Origin: JAKJGV01 sp964617565
GTDB lineage: Bacteria; Verrucomicrobiota; Kiritimatiellia; CAIQIC01; JAGNIJ01
Assembly: GCA_964617565.1 (NCBI GenBank)
Contig: CAZTYH010000070.1
Coordinates: 1 to 15,733 of the forward strand
Length of the DNA: 15,733 nucleotides
Reading direction: 5' to 3'
Under the pieces are notes generated by a model. That model saw only the letters and a program-made list of their open reading frames with translations. It did not search any database and was not told the DNA's origin. Shown piece by piece: positions 5,942 to 14,900 of the stretch. Within the stretch, counting starts at the first letter, position 1; each line of letters starts with the position of its first letter. Both the position numbers and the translations under genes were made by a program.

Positions 5942-7179
5942 TATTCAATCACCGTGTTGACGATGCGATTCTCGGCTTCGAGTTGTCCGGGGCCCAGTTC
6001 GCTTCGGAGTTGTTCCACCGGACGGTTTATCAGGTCTTCCCGAAAGGCCGGATCATTTCGCAGCACCTTGAGGGTCCAGGAAACTTTGACATCGCTGCGG
6101 CCCCCGATGACGAAACGATTATCCCTGACGCCTTCCTCCACCCATACGCTCGTGTCGCCGAAGGGGGTGAAGCTGTAGACCTCCGATCCGACCTCGTTCA
6201 ACGCCGCGTAATAGTCCGGCAGTTCGACTTCCGCCTTGCCGTTCACGAGTTGCGCGTTGCCCGCGTAGACATTCCAGACCTCAGGTCCTTCGAGACAGAA
6301 GTGCCGAAGCACCCTGTTTTCCGGATCGAGCGGATGCGGGATCGTGAAGGCCTTGGCGGTCCAGGATCCGGATCCGAAGTTTGAACGAACCATGACCCCC
6401 GTGCCGCCATCGAGATACAAAGTGCCTCTCACCGCCGTGGAGTTGTTGAAGCGGTTTGTGATTCTGCACCCGATGGCAATACGGTCGTATCCGGAATAAG
6501 CGCTGGCATGGATCCCAATCGCTATATTGCTGTACTGCCCGTCCGCCTGGTATCCGATGGCGATGCCGTTATAATCCCCGTCCGCTTCGGTACCGATGGC
6601 AACGCCGGATGTGCGATAGCGCGCGGTTGCCCTGGACCCGATGGCCACGCTTCCGGCCGAAGAACTTTGCGCAAGAGCCCCGTTCCCGATTCCGACATTG
6701 GCTGAGTCGAACGCGATGGAATTCACATTGGTGATCATCTGCCCGTTCATCTGCAGCCGACCGGTCATCGGCACGGACCCGTCAGCCATGAAGTCGCCGT
6801 CGCCGGTGCCCCATCCGCCGATGTAGGCCCAGGAGGGTATCGCGCCGGCGCTGGTGTTGTAGTAGACCCCCTCGCTGCCGTCGGTCTGATACACCAGGAG
6901 ACCCTGTGCAGGGCCGCCACGCAACTCGCCACTGTCGGTCAGCAGGCCTCCCGCCAATGCGGCGCTTGCATTTGTGCGTTGATTTTCCGTGAGACGCGGG
7001 ATCAACAGTCCTTTTCCGTCGCCTGTCGCGGGCGACTGCACATCCAGCATGGCGTTGGTGTTTGGAGGGGTCCCGTCCGCGCTGATGGAGGTTCCCACCT
7101 GGGCTTGGGCTGGGAGCCCCAGGCAACACAAACCGGCGACAAACACTACGCTCGCGATCTTCAATCTGGATTGGGTCAT
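5941..7179 (-). CDS. YadA-head-like adhesin/tail-fibre-like secreted protein
   Basis: The protein has 412 residues. The start at 7179 is chosen because AGGAGG lies seven bases upstream; an in-frame start at 7203 would put eight unsuitable residues before the signal peptide. The signal peptide is MTQSRLKIASVVFVAGLCCL..AQA. Residues about 35-130 resemble the head of many adhesin/fibre proteins (KGLLIPRLTENQR ... QGLLVYQTDGSEGVYYN). Residues about 160-238 carry consecutive left-handed beta-roll repeats of the YadA/Hia type with the core V/I-A-I-G every 13-16 residues (VGIGNGALA, SVAIGSRATA, GVAIGTEADG, GIAIGYQADG, NIAIGIHASA, RIAIG). Residues about 278-370 form a C-terminal domain with TIPHPLDPENR and LEGPE, found in bacterial fibre-like proteins; its function is unknown to me. 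The YadA membrane anchor is absent. It is the first gene of the surface operon and divergent from the efflux operon. Confidence 0.78.
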   Translation of the reverse strand: MTQSRLKIASVVFVAGLCCLGLPAQAQVGTSISADGTPPNTNAMLDVQSPATGDGKGLLIPRLTENQRTNASAALAGGLLTDSGELRGGPAQGLLVYQTDGSEGVYYNTSAGAIPSWAYIGGWGTGDGDFMADGSVPMTGRLQMNGQMITNVNSIAFDSANVGIGNGALAQSSSAGSVAIGSRATARYRTSGVAIGTEADGDYNGIAIGYQADGQYSNIAIGIHASAYSGYDRIAIGCRITNRFNNSTAVRGTLYLDGGTGVMVRSNFGSGSWTAKAFTIPHPLDPENRVLRHFCLEGPEVWNVYAGNAQLVNGKAEVELPDYYAALNEVGSEVYSFTPFGDTSVWVEEGVRDNRFVIGGRSDVKVSWTLKVLRNDPAFREDLINRPVEQLRSELGPGQLEAENRIVNTVIE

Positions 7180-7186
7180 TATCGAG

Positions 7187-7192
7187 CCTCCT
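7187..7192 (-). promoter_or_regulatory. Ribosome-binding site fixing the start at 7179
   Basis: AGGAGG on the minus strand with a seven-base spacer to the ATG at 7179. It excludes the longer in-frame start at 7203. Confidence 0.85.
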
Positions 7193-7264
7193 GACCTGCA
7201 CATTCGCCGTGATCTACTCCGGCTGCGCCTCTGACATTGAGCTTGCCGGGCGGGTTACAAAGCC

Positions 7265-7293
7265 ATGATGACCCAAGCTGATTCTGAAGTCAA
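7265..7293 (-). promoter_or_regulatory. Possible promoter of the surface-protein operon
   Basis: TTGACT (7293-7288), a 17-base spacer and CATCAT (7270-7265; four of six) lie on the minus strand about 85 bp upstream of the start at 7179. The match is modest and no better candidate was seen. Confidence 0.3.
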
Positions 7294-7302
7294 CCTGATG
7301 CA

Positions 7303-7331
7303 TTGCCCTCGGCGGAACGGTTTCATATAAA
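7303..7331 (+). promoter_or_regulatory. Promoter of the efflux operon
   Basis: TTGCCC (7303-7308), a 17-base spacer and TATAAA (7326-7331) precede the first gene. The strong Shine-Dalgarno AAGGAGG (7341-7347) follows, eight bases before the ATG at 7356. Confidence 0.5.
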
Positions 7332-7355
7332 TAGGAACTCAAGGAGGGCTCGCAT

Positions 7356-8407
7356 ATGATTTCTGTGAAGCGCTGGTCCGCTGTCGTTCTTGCATGCGTC
7401 TTTCTGTTTTCGGCAGCTCATGCCCAGCAGGCGGATTCGCTTGTTCCCGGGGAGGTGGTGGCCCAGGCCCTGTTTACTTATGTAGGTACTTCCGATCTCA
7501 AGGATCCGGAAGTTCCCGGTCAGAAAGGCGAGGTGAGCCTCTACGAAATCTCCATCTATGCGCCGTTCCCGTTATACGAAAACGAGACATGGCAGTGGTT
7601 CGCGGGGCCGTTTTATGAAATGTACCGGTTCACATTCGACGGCATAGACGGGCTCGACGATTTCACGCTGTATTCCGCGGCGCTGTCCGCCGGCGCCGTT
7701 TACACTGGCTTTGACCAATGGGAACTCGCCGCAAGTATCACGCCCGGTTTCTTCACGGATTTCCGCAAGACGAACAGCGACGACTTCAAGACGCTCTTTC
7801 ACGGCATGGCGACATGGCGGTTATCCGATTCGGTGAGCTTCGTGGGCGGCGTGGCGTACGACAGCGCTTTCGGTGAAGATGAGTTGTATCCGGTGGGCGG
7901 CGTGCNNNNNNNNNNNNNNNNNNNNNNNNNNNNNNNNNNNNNNNNNNNNNNNNNNNNNNNNNNNNNNNNNNNNNNNNNNNNNNNNNNNNNNNNNNNNNNN
8001 NNNNNGTGGCGTACGACAGCGCTTTCGGTGAAGATGAGTTGTATCCGGTGGGCGGCGTGCGTTGGGATCCCACGCCGACGCTGAGCTTGCAGCTTGTTCT
8101 GCCGGAGCCGACGATTATCTGGGCGCCAACGGATGGCTTTATCGCGCACGCGCACCTTGTGCCGGCCGGCGGAAAATGGAATGTTCGTGATACAGAGCAT
8201 GACAGCCGCGAATATGACTTCAAAGAGGAAAGCTGGCGCGCGGGCGTGGGGGCGGAAATGCGTCTTGGCGGGTCTCTCTGGCTGCATCTTTCCGGCGGCA
8301 TGGATTTCAATCGCGAGTATAAAATCGAGAATAACGACGAAGACTATCTCTTGAAGTCCAGCGTGGACGACACGTGGTATGTGCGCGCGGGTTTGGTGAT
8401 CAGGTAG
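7356..8407 (+). CDS. DUF6268-like outer-membrane beta-barrel protein (interrupted by artefactual gap)
   Basis: Removing the 100 Ns and one 55-bp copy joins 7356-7905 to 8061-8407 in frame and gives an intact 298-residue protein. It has a signal peptide (MISVKRWSAVVLACVF..AHA, cleavage near residue 23). The rest is a succession of alternating amphipathic, aromatic-rich strands (SLYEISIYAPFPLYENE, WQWFAGPFYEMYRFTF, TLYSAALSAGAVYTGF, AGVGAEMRLGGSLWLHLSGG) ending in DTWYVRAGLVIR, typical of an outer-membrane barrel. The overall pattern fits the DUF6268 family, whose function is not established. The gene has an excellent ribosome-binding site and is the first of a four-gene operon with the fused channel, fusion protein and RND pump. 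It might be a porin, a receptor or an assembly partner; all of these are guesses. Confidence 0.75.
7851..7905. repeat. 55-bp contig-end duplicate, left copy (assembly artefact)
   Basis: It is identical to 8006-8060 across the 100-N gap and has the same length as the pair around the gap at 2251-2350. It encodes VAYDSAFGEDELYPVGGV in the same frame as the second copy. Confidence 0.93.
7906..8005. other. Artefactual 100-N scaffold gap inside the DUF6268-like gene
   Basis: It lies between two exact 55-bp copies that are in the same reading frame of the same gene. It should be removed together with one copy. Confidence 0.9.
8006..8060. repeat. 55-bp contig-end duplicate, right copy (assembly artefact)
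   Basis: Second copy of 7851-7905. Its first codon is a GTG that could wrongly be read as the start of a separate 133-residue protein; no ribosome-binding site or signal peptide supports that. Confidence 0.93.
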
Positions 8408-8425
8408 CCGTCGGATGCTGCAGTT

Positions 8426-8430
8426 GGAGG
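8426..8430 (+). promoter_or_regulatory. Ribosome-binding site fixing the start at 8436
   Basis: GGAGG with a five-base spacer to the ATG at 8436. The in-frame ATG at 8415 lies upstream of this site and would extend the signal peptide with acidic residues. Confidence 0.8.
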
Positions 8431-8435
8431 GTGTC

Positions 8436-10826
8436 ATGCGCCGTGAAACAATCTGCTTGCTGCTGATGCTGTCTCTTGGCCTTGGGCTCGTGGCCTTTGC
8501 CCAGGAATCGGAAACGCTTACCATTGCGATCCTGCGGGACGGCGATTCACCGTACTTCGATGAGATCGGCAAGATGCTGCAATCGGAATTGGAGGTGTTG
8601 ACCGCCGATGAGTGGTCCCTCACCTTTCTCAAGGGTCCGGATTGGACGGCAAACTGGGATCCGGATCGGGCCAAGGCCCTTCTGGAGAAAGCCTTTCAGG
8701 ACCCGCAGGTGGATGGAGTGTATGCGGGCGGCATGCTCATCACCAAGGCGGTGCTCGCCTACGGCGGTCCCTTGCCGAAGCCGGTTGTAAGCGGATTTAT
8801 CGAGGACCCTTCAACGATCGGACTCCCCATCAGTGCAGACGGCTTTTCCACGATCCCGAATTATACCTTTGTGGTTGTCCCGTGCGAAGCGGCGGAAGAC
8901 ATTACCTTGTTCCGACAAATTGTTCCTTTCAACAACTTGGCGGTTTTGGTGGACGAGTATTACCTGCTGCATAATCCGGATGTGAAACGGCAGGCGGAGG
9001 AGTACACGGCCGCGACCGGACTGCAGATTCAGCTGGTCCCCATGACGGCATCCGCCGGGCAGTCGCTCGCGGCCATTCCCGGCGATGCGCAGGCTGTTTA
9101 TCTGACGCCCTCCGTGGTTATGGCCGGGGAGGAGACGCAAAAGCTGATTGACGGCATTAAAGCGCGGAAGCTGCCGTCGTTTTCCATGATGGGCCTCGTG
9201 GATGTGCGGCGGGGCATCATGGCGGGTCAGCAGAGCGAAGACAGCAGGCGGATTATCCGGCGCCTGGCGTTGAATATTCAGCAGATCCTGATGGGTGCGG
9301 CGCCGGAAACGCTCCCCGTGTTGCTGGACACCACGACGCGCGTGGTTTTGAACGCGGCCACCGCGCGCGAAATAGGCGTTGCGTTGCCCTACCGCATCAT
9401 GCAAAACGCCGATATCCTGCATCCCGAGGAAGTGGAAAGAGGAAAGCCGCTGGATCTGCGCACCGCGTACGAGCTTGCGCTGGCCAACAATCCGGCCATT
9501 GCCGCTGGCGCGGAGGAAGTCAAGCAGGCACGCGAAGACCGGGTTCTTGCGCGAAGCACGCTCTTCCCGCGGCTGAATGCGAATCTTCAGTATGCCGAGG
9601 TGGACGAAGATCGCGCGGTGTCATCCATGGGGCTGCAGCCTCAGAAAACGACGCAGGGGGGCGTTTCCATCACGCAGATCGTATTTAACGATCCGGCGAT
9701 CACCGCCTTTCGTGCCCGCTCGCTGGCCTATCGCAGCCGCCAGTTTGAGCAGTCCGGGCGTGAACTCGATACGCTGGAGCAGGTCGCAAACGCCTACATC
9801 AACCTGCTGTCTCGAAAAGCGTTGTTGCAGATCGAGCTGCGCAACCTCAACCAGATTCAAACTTATCTCGATTTTGCGCGCAACCGCGAGAGGTCCGGCG
9901 TGGCGGGCCCGGAGGAAATTTATCGGTGGGAAGCGCAGCTTGCAGGCGCGCGGTCTTCGATGATGGATGCGTTTACCCAGGTGTCCATTGCGCAGACGCT
10001 GTTGAACCAGGCGATGGGCGGGAGCATGGACGACCTGTGGAGCCCGGCCGACAGCGCGGAATTGATTAAGTACAGCCGGTTCTTCGACCCGGCCTATTCC
10101 GAGATGATTCAGAACGACCGCCAGTTTGATGCGCTTCGATCTTTCCTGCTGGGAAAGGCGATGGATAATGCGCCCGAACTCCAGGCCCTGGACTTTGCGA
10201 TCCAGGCGCAGCAGGTGGTCGCGAACCAGTACCGCCGCCGGTTTGTGGTTCCGGAGGTCGGTGTGTCGTTCAACTTCGACCATACCTTCAGCAAAACGCT
10301 GGCGGCATCGGACCCGGCCTCGCCTCCGCCGTTCATCCCCCCGGAAGGCAAGGATGACACGTGGCTGTTCGCGGCGGTGGCGAGTTGGCCGCTGTTCGAG
10401 GGCGGAGGAAAGGTGGCGGACCTTCGCAAGGCGCAGGCGGAGATCAGGCGCTTGCAGGAATTGCGCCGGCAGACGGAACAATACATACGCCAGCGCGTGT
10501 ACGAGGCGCTGCTGGCGTCTTCCAGTTCGGACTCGACGATCAATCTTACCCAGCGGGCGGCCGACCTGGCCGGGAAGAGTCTCGATGTAGTTCAGCAGAA
10601 ATACGCGCGCGGGAAAGTGGCTATCGTTGAATTGCTCGATGCGCAAACCGATGCGTTTGTGAAGGACCAGCAGGCGGTGCTGGCGAAGTATCAGTTCATG
10701 CTTGATGTGATCAAGGCGCAGCGGGCCGTGGCATGGTTTCCGGAGATGCAGGATATGGAGACGCGTCATCGCTGGTTTTCCGATTTGGAACAAACGGTTC
10801 AACAAAGTATGGAGGTGATTCCATGA
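8436..10826 (+). CDS. Fusion of ABC_sub_bind-type periplasmic binding domain and TolC-family channel
   Basis: The protein has 796 residues; a simple TolC protein is about 420-500. Residues 1-22 are a signal peptide (LVAFA/Q). Residues about 26-325 resemble the ABC_sub_bind (TrpX-like) periplasmic binding fold: ETLTIAILRDGDSPYFDEIG, a central DAQAVYLTPSVVM, and the typical end region RRGIMAGQQSEDSRRIIRRL ... ILMGAAPETLPVL ... VVLNAATAREIGVALPYRI. From about residue 338 a complete TolC/OEP region follows (LDLRTAYELALANNPAIAA, ARSTLFPRLNANLQYAEV, the repeat-2 strand WLFAAVASWPLFEGGGKVAD, and YARGKVAIVELLDAQTDAF). The ligand-binding domain would sit at the periplasmic N-terminus of each protomer of the channel. 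Such domains normally deliver ligands to ABC importers; here it might sense or capture the pump substrate (inference). The gene starts 28 bp after the barrel gene, and its stop overlaps the ATG of the fusion-protein gene. Confidence 0.85.
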   Translation: MRRETICLLLMLSLGLGLVAFAQESETLTIAILRDGDSPYFDEIGKMLQSELEVLTADEWSLTFLKGPDWTANWDPDRAKALLEKAFQDPQVDGVYAGGMLITKAVLAYGGPLPKPVVSGFIEDPSTIGLPISADGFSTIPNYTFVVVPCEAAEDITLFRQIVPFNNLAVLVDEYYLLHNPDVKRQAEEYTAATGLQIQLVPMTASAGQSLAAIPGDAQAVYLTPSVVMAGEETQKLIDGIKARKLPSFSMMGLVDVRRGIMAGQQSEDSRRIIRRLALNIQQILMGAAPETLPVLLDTTTRVVLNAATAREIGVALPYRIMQNADILHPEEVERGKPLDLRTAYELALANNPAIAAGAEEVKQAREDRVLARSTLFPRLNANLQYAEVDEDRAVSSMGLQPQKTTQGGVSITQIVFNDPAITAFRARSLAYRSRQFEQSGRELDTLEQVANAYINLLSRKALLQIELRNLNQIQTYLDFARNRERSGVAGPEEIYRWEAQLAGARSSMMDAFTQVSIAQTLLNQAMGGSMDDLWSPADSAELIKYSRFFDPAYSEMIQNDRQFDALRSFLLGKAMDNAPELQALDFAIQAQQVVANQYRRRFVVPEVGVSFNFDHTFSKTLAASDPASPPPFIPPEGKDDTWLFAAVASWPLFEGGGKVADLRKAQAEIRRLQELRRQTEQYIRQRVYEALLASSSSDSTINLTQRAADLAGKSLDVVQQKYARGKVAIVELLDAQTDAFVKDQQAVLAKYQFMLDVIKAQRAVAWFPEMQDMETRHRWFSDLEQTVQQSMEVIP

Positions 10827-11908
10827 AGTCCTTACGCCCCCTGTTCGCTTTTGCGCTGTGCCTGCAGGCCGCATGGATGGTTGCGGGATGCGGCAAGGCG
10901 CCGGAGCCGGCGCCGGAGCCAGTGCGCCCGGTGCAAGTGATCAAAGTGGAAGATCCTTCCCACGCGCGGATGCGCACATTTGCCGGGACGGTGCGTCCCG
11001 CGCTGGAAGCGGATATCAGTTTTCGCGTGGCGGGCAAAATTGTCGAGCTGCCGATCAAGCCGGGTGTGGAGGTCCGCAAAGGCGAATTGATTGCGCGGCT
11101 CGATCCATCGGATCACGAATTGCAGGTCAAGCAATCCGAAGCGCAGGTCAATCAGTCCGAAGCGATGTTCAAGCAGGCGAAGGCGGATTACGAGCGCGTG
11201 CGCAGCCTGTATGAATCGCAGTCCGTGAGTAAAAGCGACCTGGACCAGGCCCGTGCCGCCTTTGAATCCGCCGAGGCGCAGCAGGCGGTTGCGATCAAGG
11301 CGCTTGAAATGGCGCGGCTCCAGTTGGAGTACGGGACACTGTTCGCGCCTTTCGATGGGCGCGTGTCTTCGCGGCCGGTGGAAGTGTATCAAACGGTCAA
11401 CGCGGGACAGACCGTTGCGATGATCGCCAAGGGTGGCGGATTGGAAATGGTGATGGGGCTCCCCGAAGTGTTGATCAACCGCATCCAGATGGGGAATTCA
11501 GCGGACATCACGTTCGGTGCCATCCCCGGGAAAGTGTTCAAGGCCGAGGTCAGCGAGATCGGCGCGGAAACGAGCGGCAAGAGCACTTATCCGGTTCGGC
11601 TGGCGATTCATGGGGACACGCAGGATCTCCGCGTCGGCATGACTGGCGAGGCTTCGATTGCTTTTGCCACGGATGGAGATGGCGCGCTCTACGTCCCGGC
11701 GGTGAGCGTAGTGAGCCGTCCGGATGGAACGCATTACGTCTGGGTGGTTGACCCGGATGCCGGCATCGTGGAGCAGCGTTCGGTGACGGTTGGGCCGCTG
11801 ACTTCATCCGGCCTGCAGATTCTTACAGGATTGCAGCCCGGCGAATCGGTGGTCACTCGCGGGGTACACCGGTTAACGGCGGGGATCAAGGTCCGCATCA
11901 TGGAGTGA
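10823..11908 (+). CDS. RND efflux periplasmic adaptor (membrane-fusion lipoprotein)
   Basis: The protein has 361 residues. The start at 10823 is set by GGAGG seven bases upstream and by the lipoprotein signal; a longer in-frame start at 10733 would bury it. The lipobox MVAGC places the lipidated cysteine at 23, followed by a proline-rich linker. The two lipoyl-like halves are at about 55-95 (ISFRVAGKIVELPIKPGVEV, KGELIARLD) and 170-205 (GTLFAPFDGRVSSRPVEV). They enclose an alpha-hairpin coiled coil at about 97-167 (QVKQSEAQVNQSEAMFKQAK, then SQSVSKSDLDQARAAFESAE). Beta-barrel and membrane-proximal domains follow, ending in QPGESVVTRGVHRLTAGIKV. It bridges the inner-membrane pump to the TolC-type channel. 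Its ATG overlaps the channel gene's stop (ATGA), so the two are translationally coupled. The call is secure. Confidence 0.94.
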   Translation: MKSLRPLFAFALCLQAAWMVAGCGKAPEPAPEPVRPVQVIKVEDPSHARMRTFAGTVRPALEADISFRVAGKIVELPIKPGVEVRKGELIARLDPSDHELQVKQSEAQVNQSEAMFKQAKADYERVRSLYESQSVSKSDLDQARAAFESAEAQQAVAIKALEMARLQLEYGTLFAPFDGRVSSRPVEVYQTVNAGQTVAMIAKGGGLEMVMGLPEVLINRIQMGNSADITFGAIPGKVFKAEVSEIGAETSGKSTYPVRLAIHGDTQDLRVGMTGEASIAFATDGDGALYVPAVSVVSRPDGTHYVWVVDPDAGIVEQRSVTVGPLTSSGLQILTGLQPGESVVTRGVHRLTAGIKVRIME

Positions 11909-11941
11909 ACCGTTTGTGGTGTCGAACAGGGAGCTTGTCTC

Positions 11942-14900
11942 ATGAACCTTGCAGGTTGGTGTATCAGGAACAACCGAACCGCTTTCACCTTTTTCGCGCT
12001 GGTGGCGATGATGGGCGTCAATGCCTACCGAAGCGTTCCGCGCCTTGAATCTCCCGAGTTTACCATTCGCACGGCGATGGTGGTTACCTATCTGCCCGGG
12101 GCCGCGCCGCAGAAAGTGGAGGAACTGGTCACCGACAAGCTCGAATCGAAGCTGCAGGAAATACCGGAGGTGGAGAAGCTCGAGTCTCAATCCATGACGG
12201 GCGTTTCGATCATTGCCGTGGAGGTCGCGTCGAAATACAGGGATATGCCGCCCATCTGGCAGAAGCTTCGCAACAAGGTGGCCGATGTTCAGCCCACGCT
12301 GCCGGACGGCGTTCAGGGACCCTATGTAAACGATGAGTTCGGCGATGTCTTCCCCGTGCTGATCGCCGTGACCGGCGATGGCTATACATATCGCGAATTG
12401 AAGACGCATGCGGACGAATTGCGCGACGCGATTCTGCTGAACGACCTCGTCGCCAAGGTGGATATCTACGGCGTTCAAGAGGAGCGCATTTACGTCGAGT
12501 TTTCCAACGCACGGCTTGCGGAGGCGGGCATCACGCCGCAGGAGATCATGAGCGCGATCTCCAGCCAGAACATTCTCAAGCCCGGCGGCAGCGCGAAAGT
12601 CGGACCGGAACGTATCATCATTGAGCCCACGGGAGCGTTCAACTCCATCGAGGACCTTCAGCTTCTTTCCATTCGCGCGCAGGGGCAGGACGATGCCGTG
12701 TATCTGCAGGACATCGCGACCATACGCCGCGGATTCATCGAACCGCCGGAAACGATGACGCGGTATGACGGCGAGTCGTGCCTGATCCTGGCTGTTTCCA
12801 TGGTGGCGGACGGCAAGGTGACCGACATGGCGCCCGCAGTGGTCTCGCTGGTTCGGGACATGCAGTCAACGAGGCCATGGGGCATTGAGCTGACGCCGTT
12901 CTTTTCGCAGGAAAAATACGTCACCCGTTCGATCAACGATTTCATGGTCAATCTGCTCGAAGCTTTCGGGTTCGTGGTGGTGATCATGTTCATTTTCACC
13001 GGGCTCCGCACGGGGTTGATCACCGGCGCGCTGGTCCCCATGGCCATGCTGATGTGCTTCGTGTTCATGCCGGTGTTCAAGATATCCCTGCAGCAGGTGT
13101 CCATCGCGGCGCTGATCATCGCGCTCGGCATGCTGGTGGATAACGGGGTGGTGGTCAGCGAGAACATCCTGGTGCGCTTCGGGCGGGGCGAGGAGCGCCT
13201 GCAGGCCGTGCAGGGCGCGATCCAGGAACTGTGGCTGCCGCTGCTGACTTCGTCGCTGACCACGATCTGCGCGTTCCTGCCGATCGCGTGGGCGAAGTCC
13301 GATGTCGGGGAATACTGCTTCTCCATCTTCCAGGTGGTCTCCCTCACGCTGCTGTGTTCGTGGTTTCTTTCGATCACGTTCGTCCCGATCCTCTGCTATT
13401 ACTTCCTGAAGCCGGAGCAGAAGGGCCAGGCCTTCGACAGTAAGGTGTACCGGCTCTACCGCGGGCTGCTGATCCGGTCGTTGCAGCGGCGCGGGCGGTT
13501 CATGGCCATTGTCGGCACAGTGTTCGTGGTGGCCTTGTGGAGCTTTCGCTTCGTCCCCAGCATCTTCTTCCCGCCGAACGATCGCGAAATGCTGCTGGTG
13601 GATTTCTGGCAGCCGTACGGCACCGACGTGACGACGACAGCTGAACGGCTCGCCGGATTGGAGCGCTTCCTCCTCGCGCGGACGAACGATGTGGAAAGCG
13701 TCGCGAGCTTCATCGGGTCCGGCGGCCCGCGCTGGTATCTCGGGCTCAATGTGGAGCAGGACAATCCAAACTACGCCAACGTGGTCATCACGCTGCGGGC
13801 AGCGGATCGTGTCGCCGCGCTCCAGGAAGCGCTGGATGATCACCTGGAAGCGGAGTTTCCGGATTGCCGCTACACGGTCAAACCGCTCGAGAACGGACCT
13901 CCGGTAGGCGCGCCGGTAAAGATCTATCTTTCGGGGAAGGACATCGGCACGATCTACGAGTTGCGCGAGCGCATCGCGAACGCGATGAAAGCCATATCCG
14001 GCGTGACGAACATCCGCGACGACTGGGGGGAGTGGACGAAGAAGCTGAAGATCAATGTGGACCAGGAGAAGGCGCGCCAGGCCGGGTTTACGAGCGAGGA
14101 CGTTGCGACTTCGCTTCAGACCCAGATTTCGGGCCTCTCCGTGACGGAGTATCGGGAAGGGAAGGACCTGATCCCCGTCGTGTTCCGGTCGGACGACGCA
14201 TTCCGGGAGGACCTGGGGCGCATCGAAAGCCTGGCGGTGTACTCGTTCATGTCGGGTCATAACGTGCCCCTCCTGCAGATCGCCACGGCGGAACTGGAGT
14301 GGCAAACGAGCAATATCCGGCGACGCAATCGGATGCGCACGATGACGCTCATGACCGATATCGAGGGCCGCTTCGCGTCGGAAGCGCTCGCGGAGATCGT
14401 CCCCATGGTTGAGGCGATCCAGGCGGCGGACGATTGGCCGACGGGTTACGGTGTGGAGTTTGGCGGCGAGGATGCCGAGAGCGCGAAGGCGCAGCAGTCC
14501 ATTATGGCCGTGGTTCCCCTGGCCATGGGATTGCTCACGCTCATCCTGATCGGGCAGTTCAACTCGATCCGCCGGCCGTTGATCATCATCATTACCATCC
14601 CTCCCATGATCGTCGGGATCGTGCCGGGACTGCTGATCACCCAGGCGCCGTTCGGCTTCATGGCGTTTCTCGGCCTGATCAGTCTCATGGGCGTTATCGT
14701 GAACAATGCGATCATGATGATTGATCGCATCGAGATCGAAAAGAATCTGGGCCAGAAGCCGATTGACGCGCTGATTGTCGCGGCGCAGCGGCGGCTGCGT
14801 CCGATCATGGCGACGGCGACGACAACGGTGTGCGGGTTGATCCCTCTTTCGCTGCAGGGAGGCGAGATGTGGCGGCCGATGGCCAACACGATTATGTTCG

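Noticed and set aside
9621..10874. A 417-codon minus-strand frame inside the fused channel gene
   Set aside because: It is an antisense shadow for the same reasons; the TolC translation on the other strand is convincing.
12866..14305. A 479-codon minus-strand frame rich in Arg and His inside the RND gene
   Set aside because: It is the antisense shadow of a high-GC coding region; composition is unlike any protein family, and the RND gene on the plus strand is certain.
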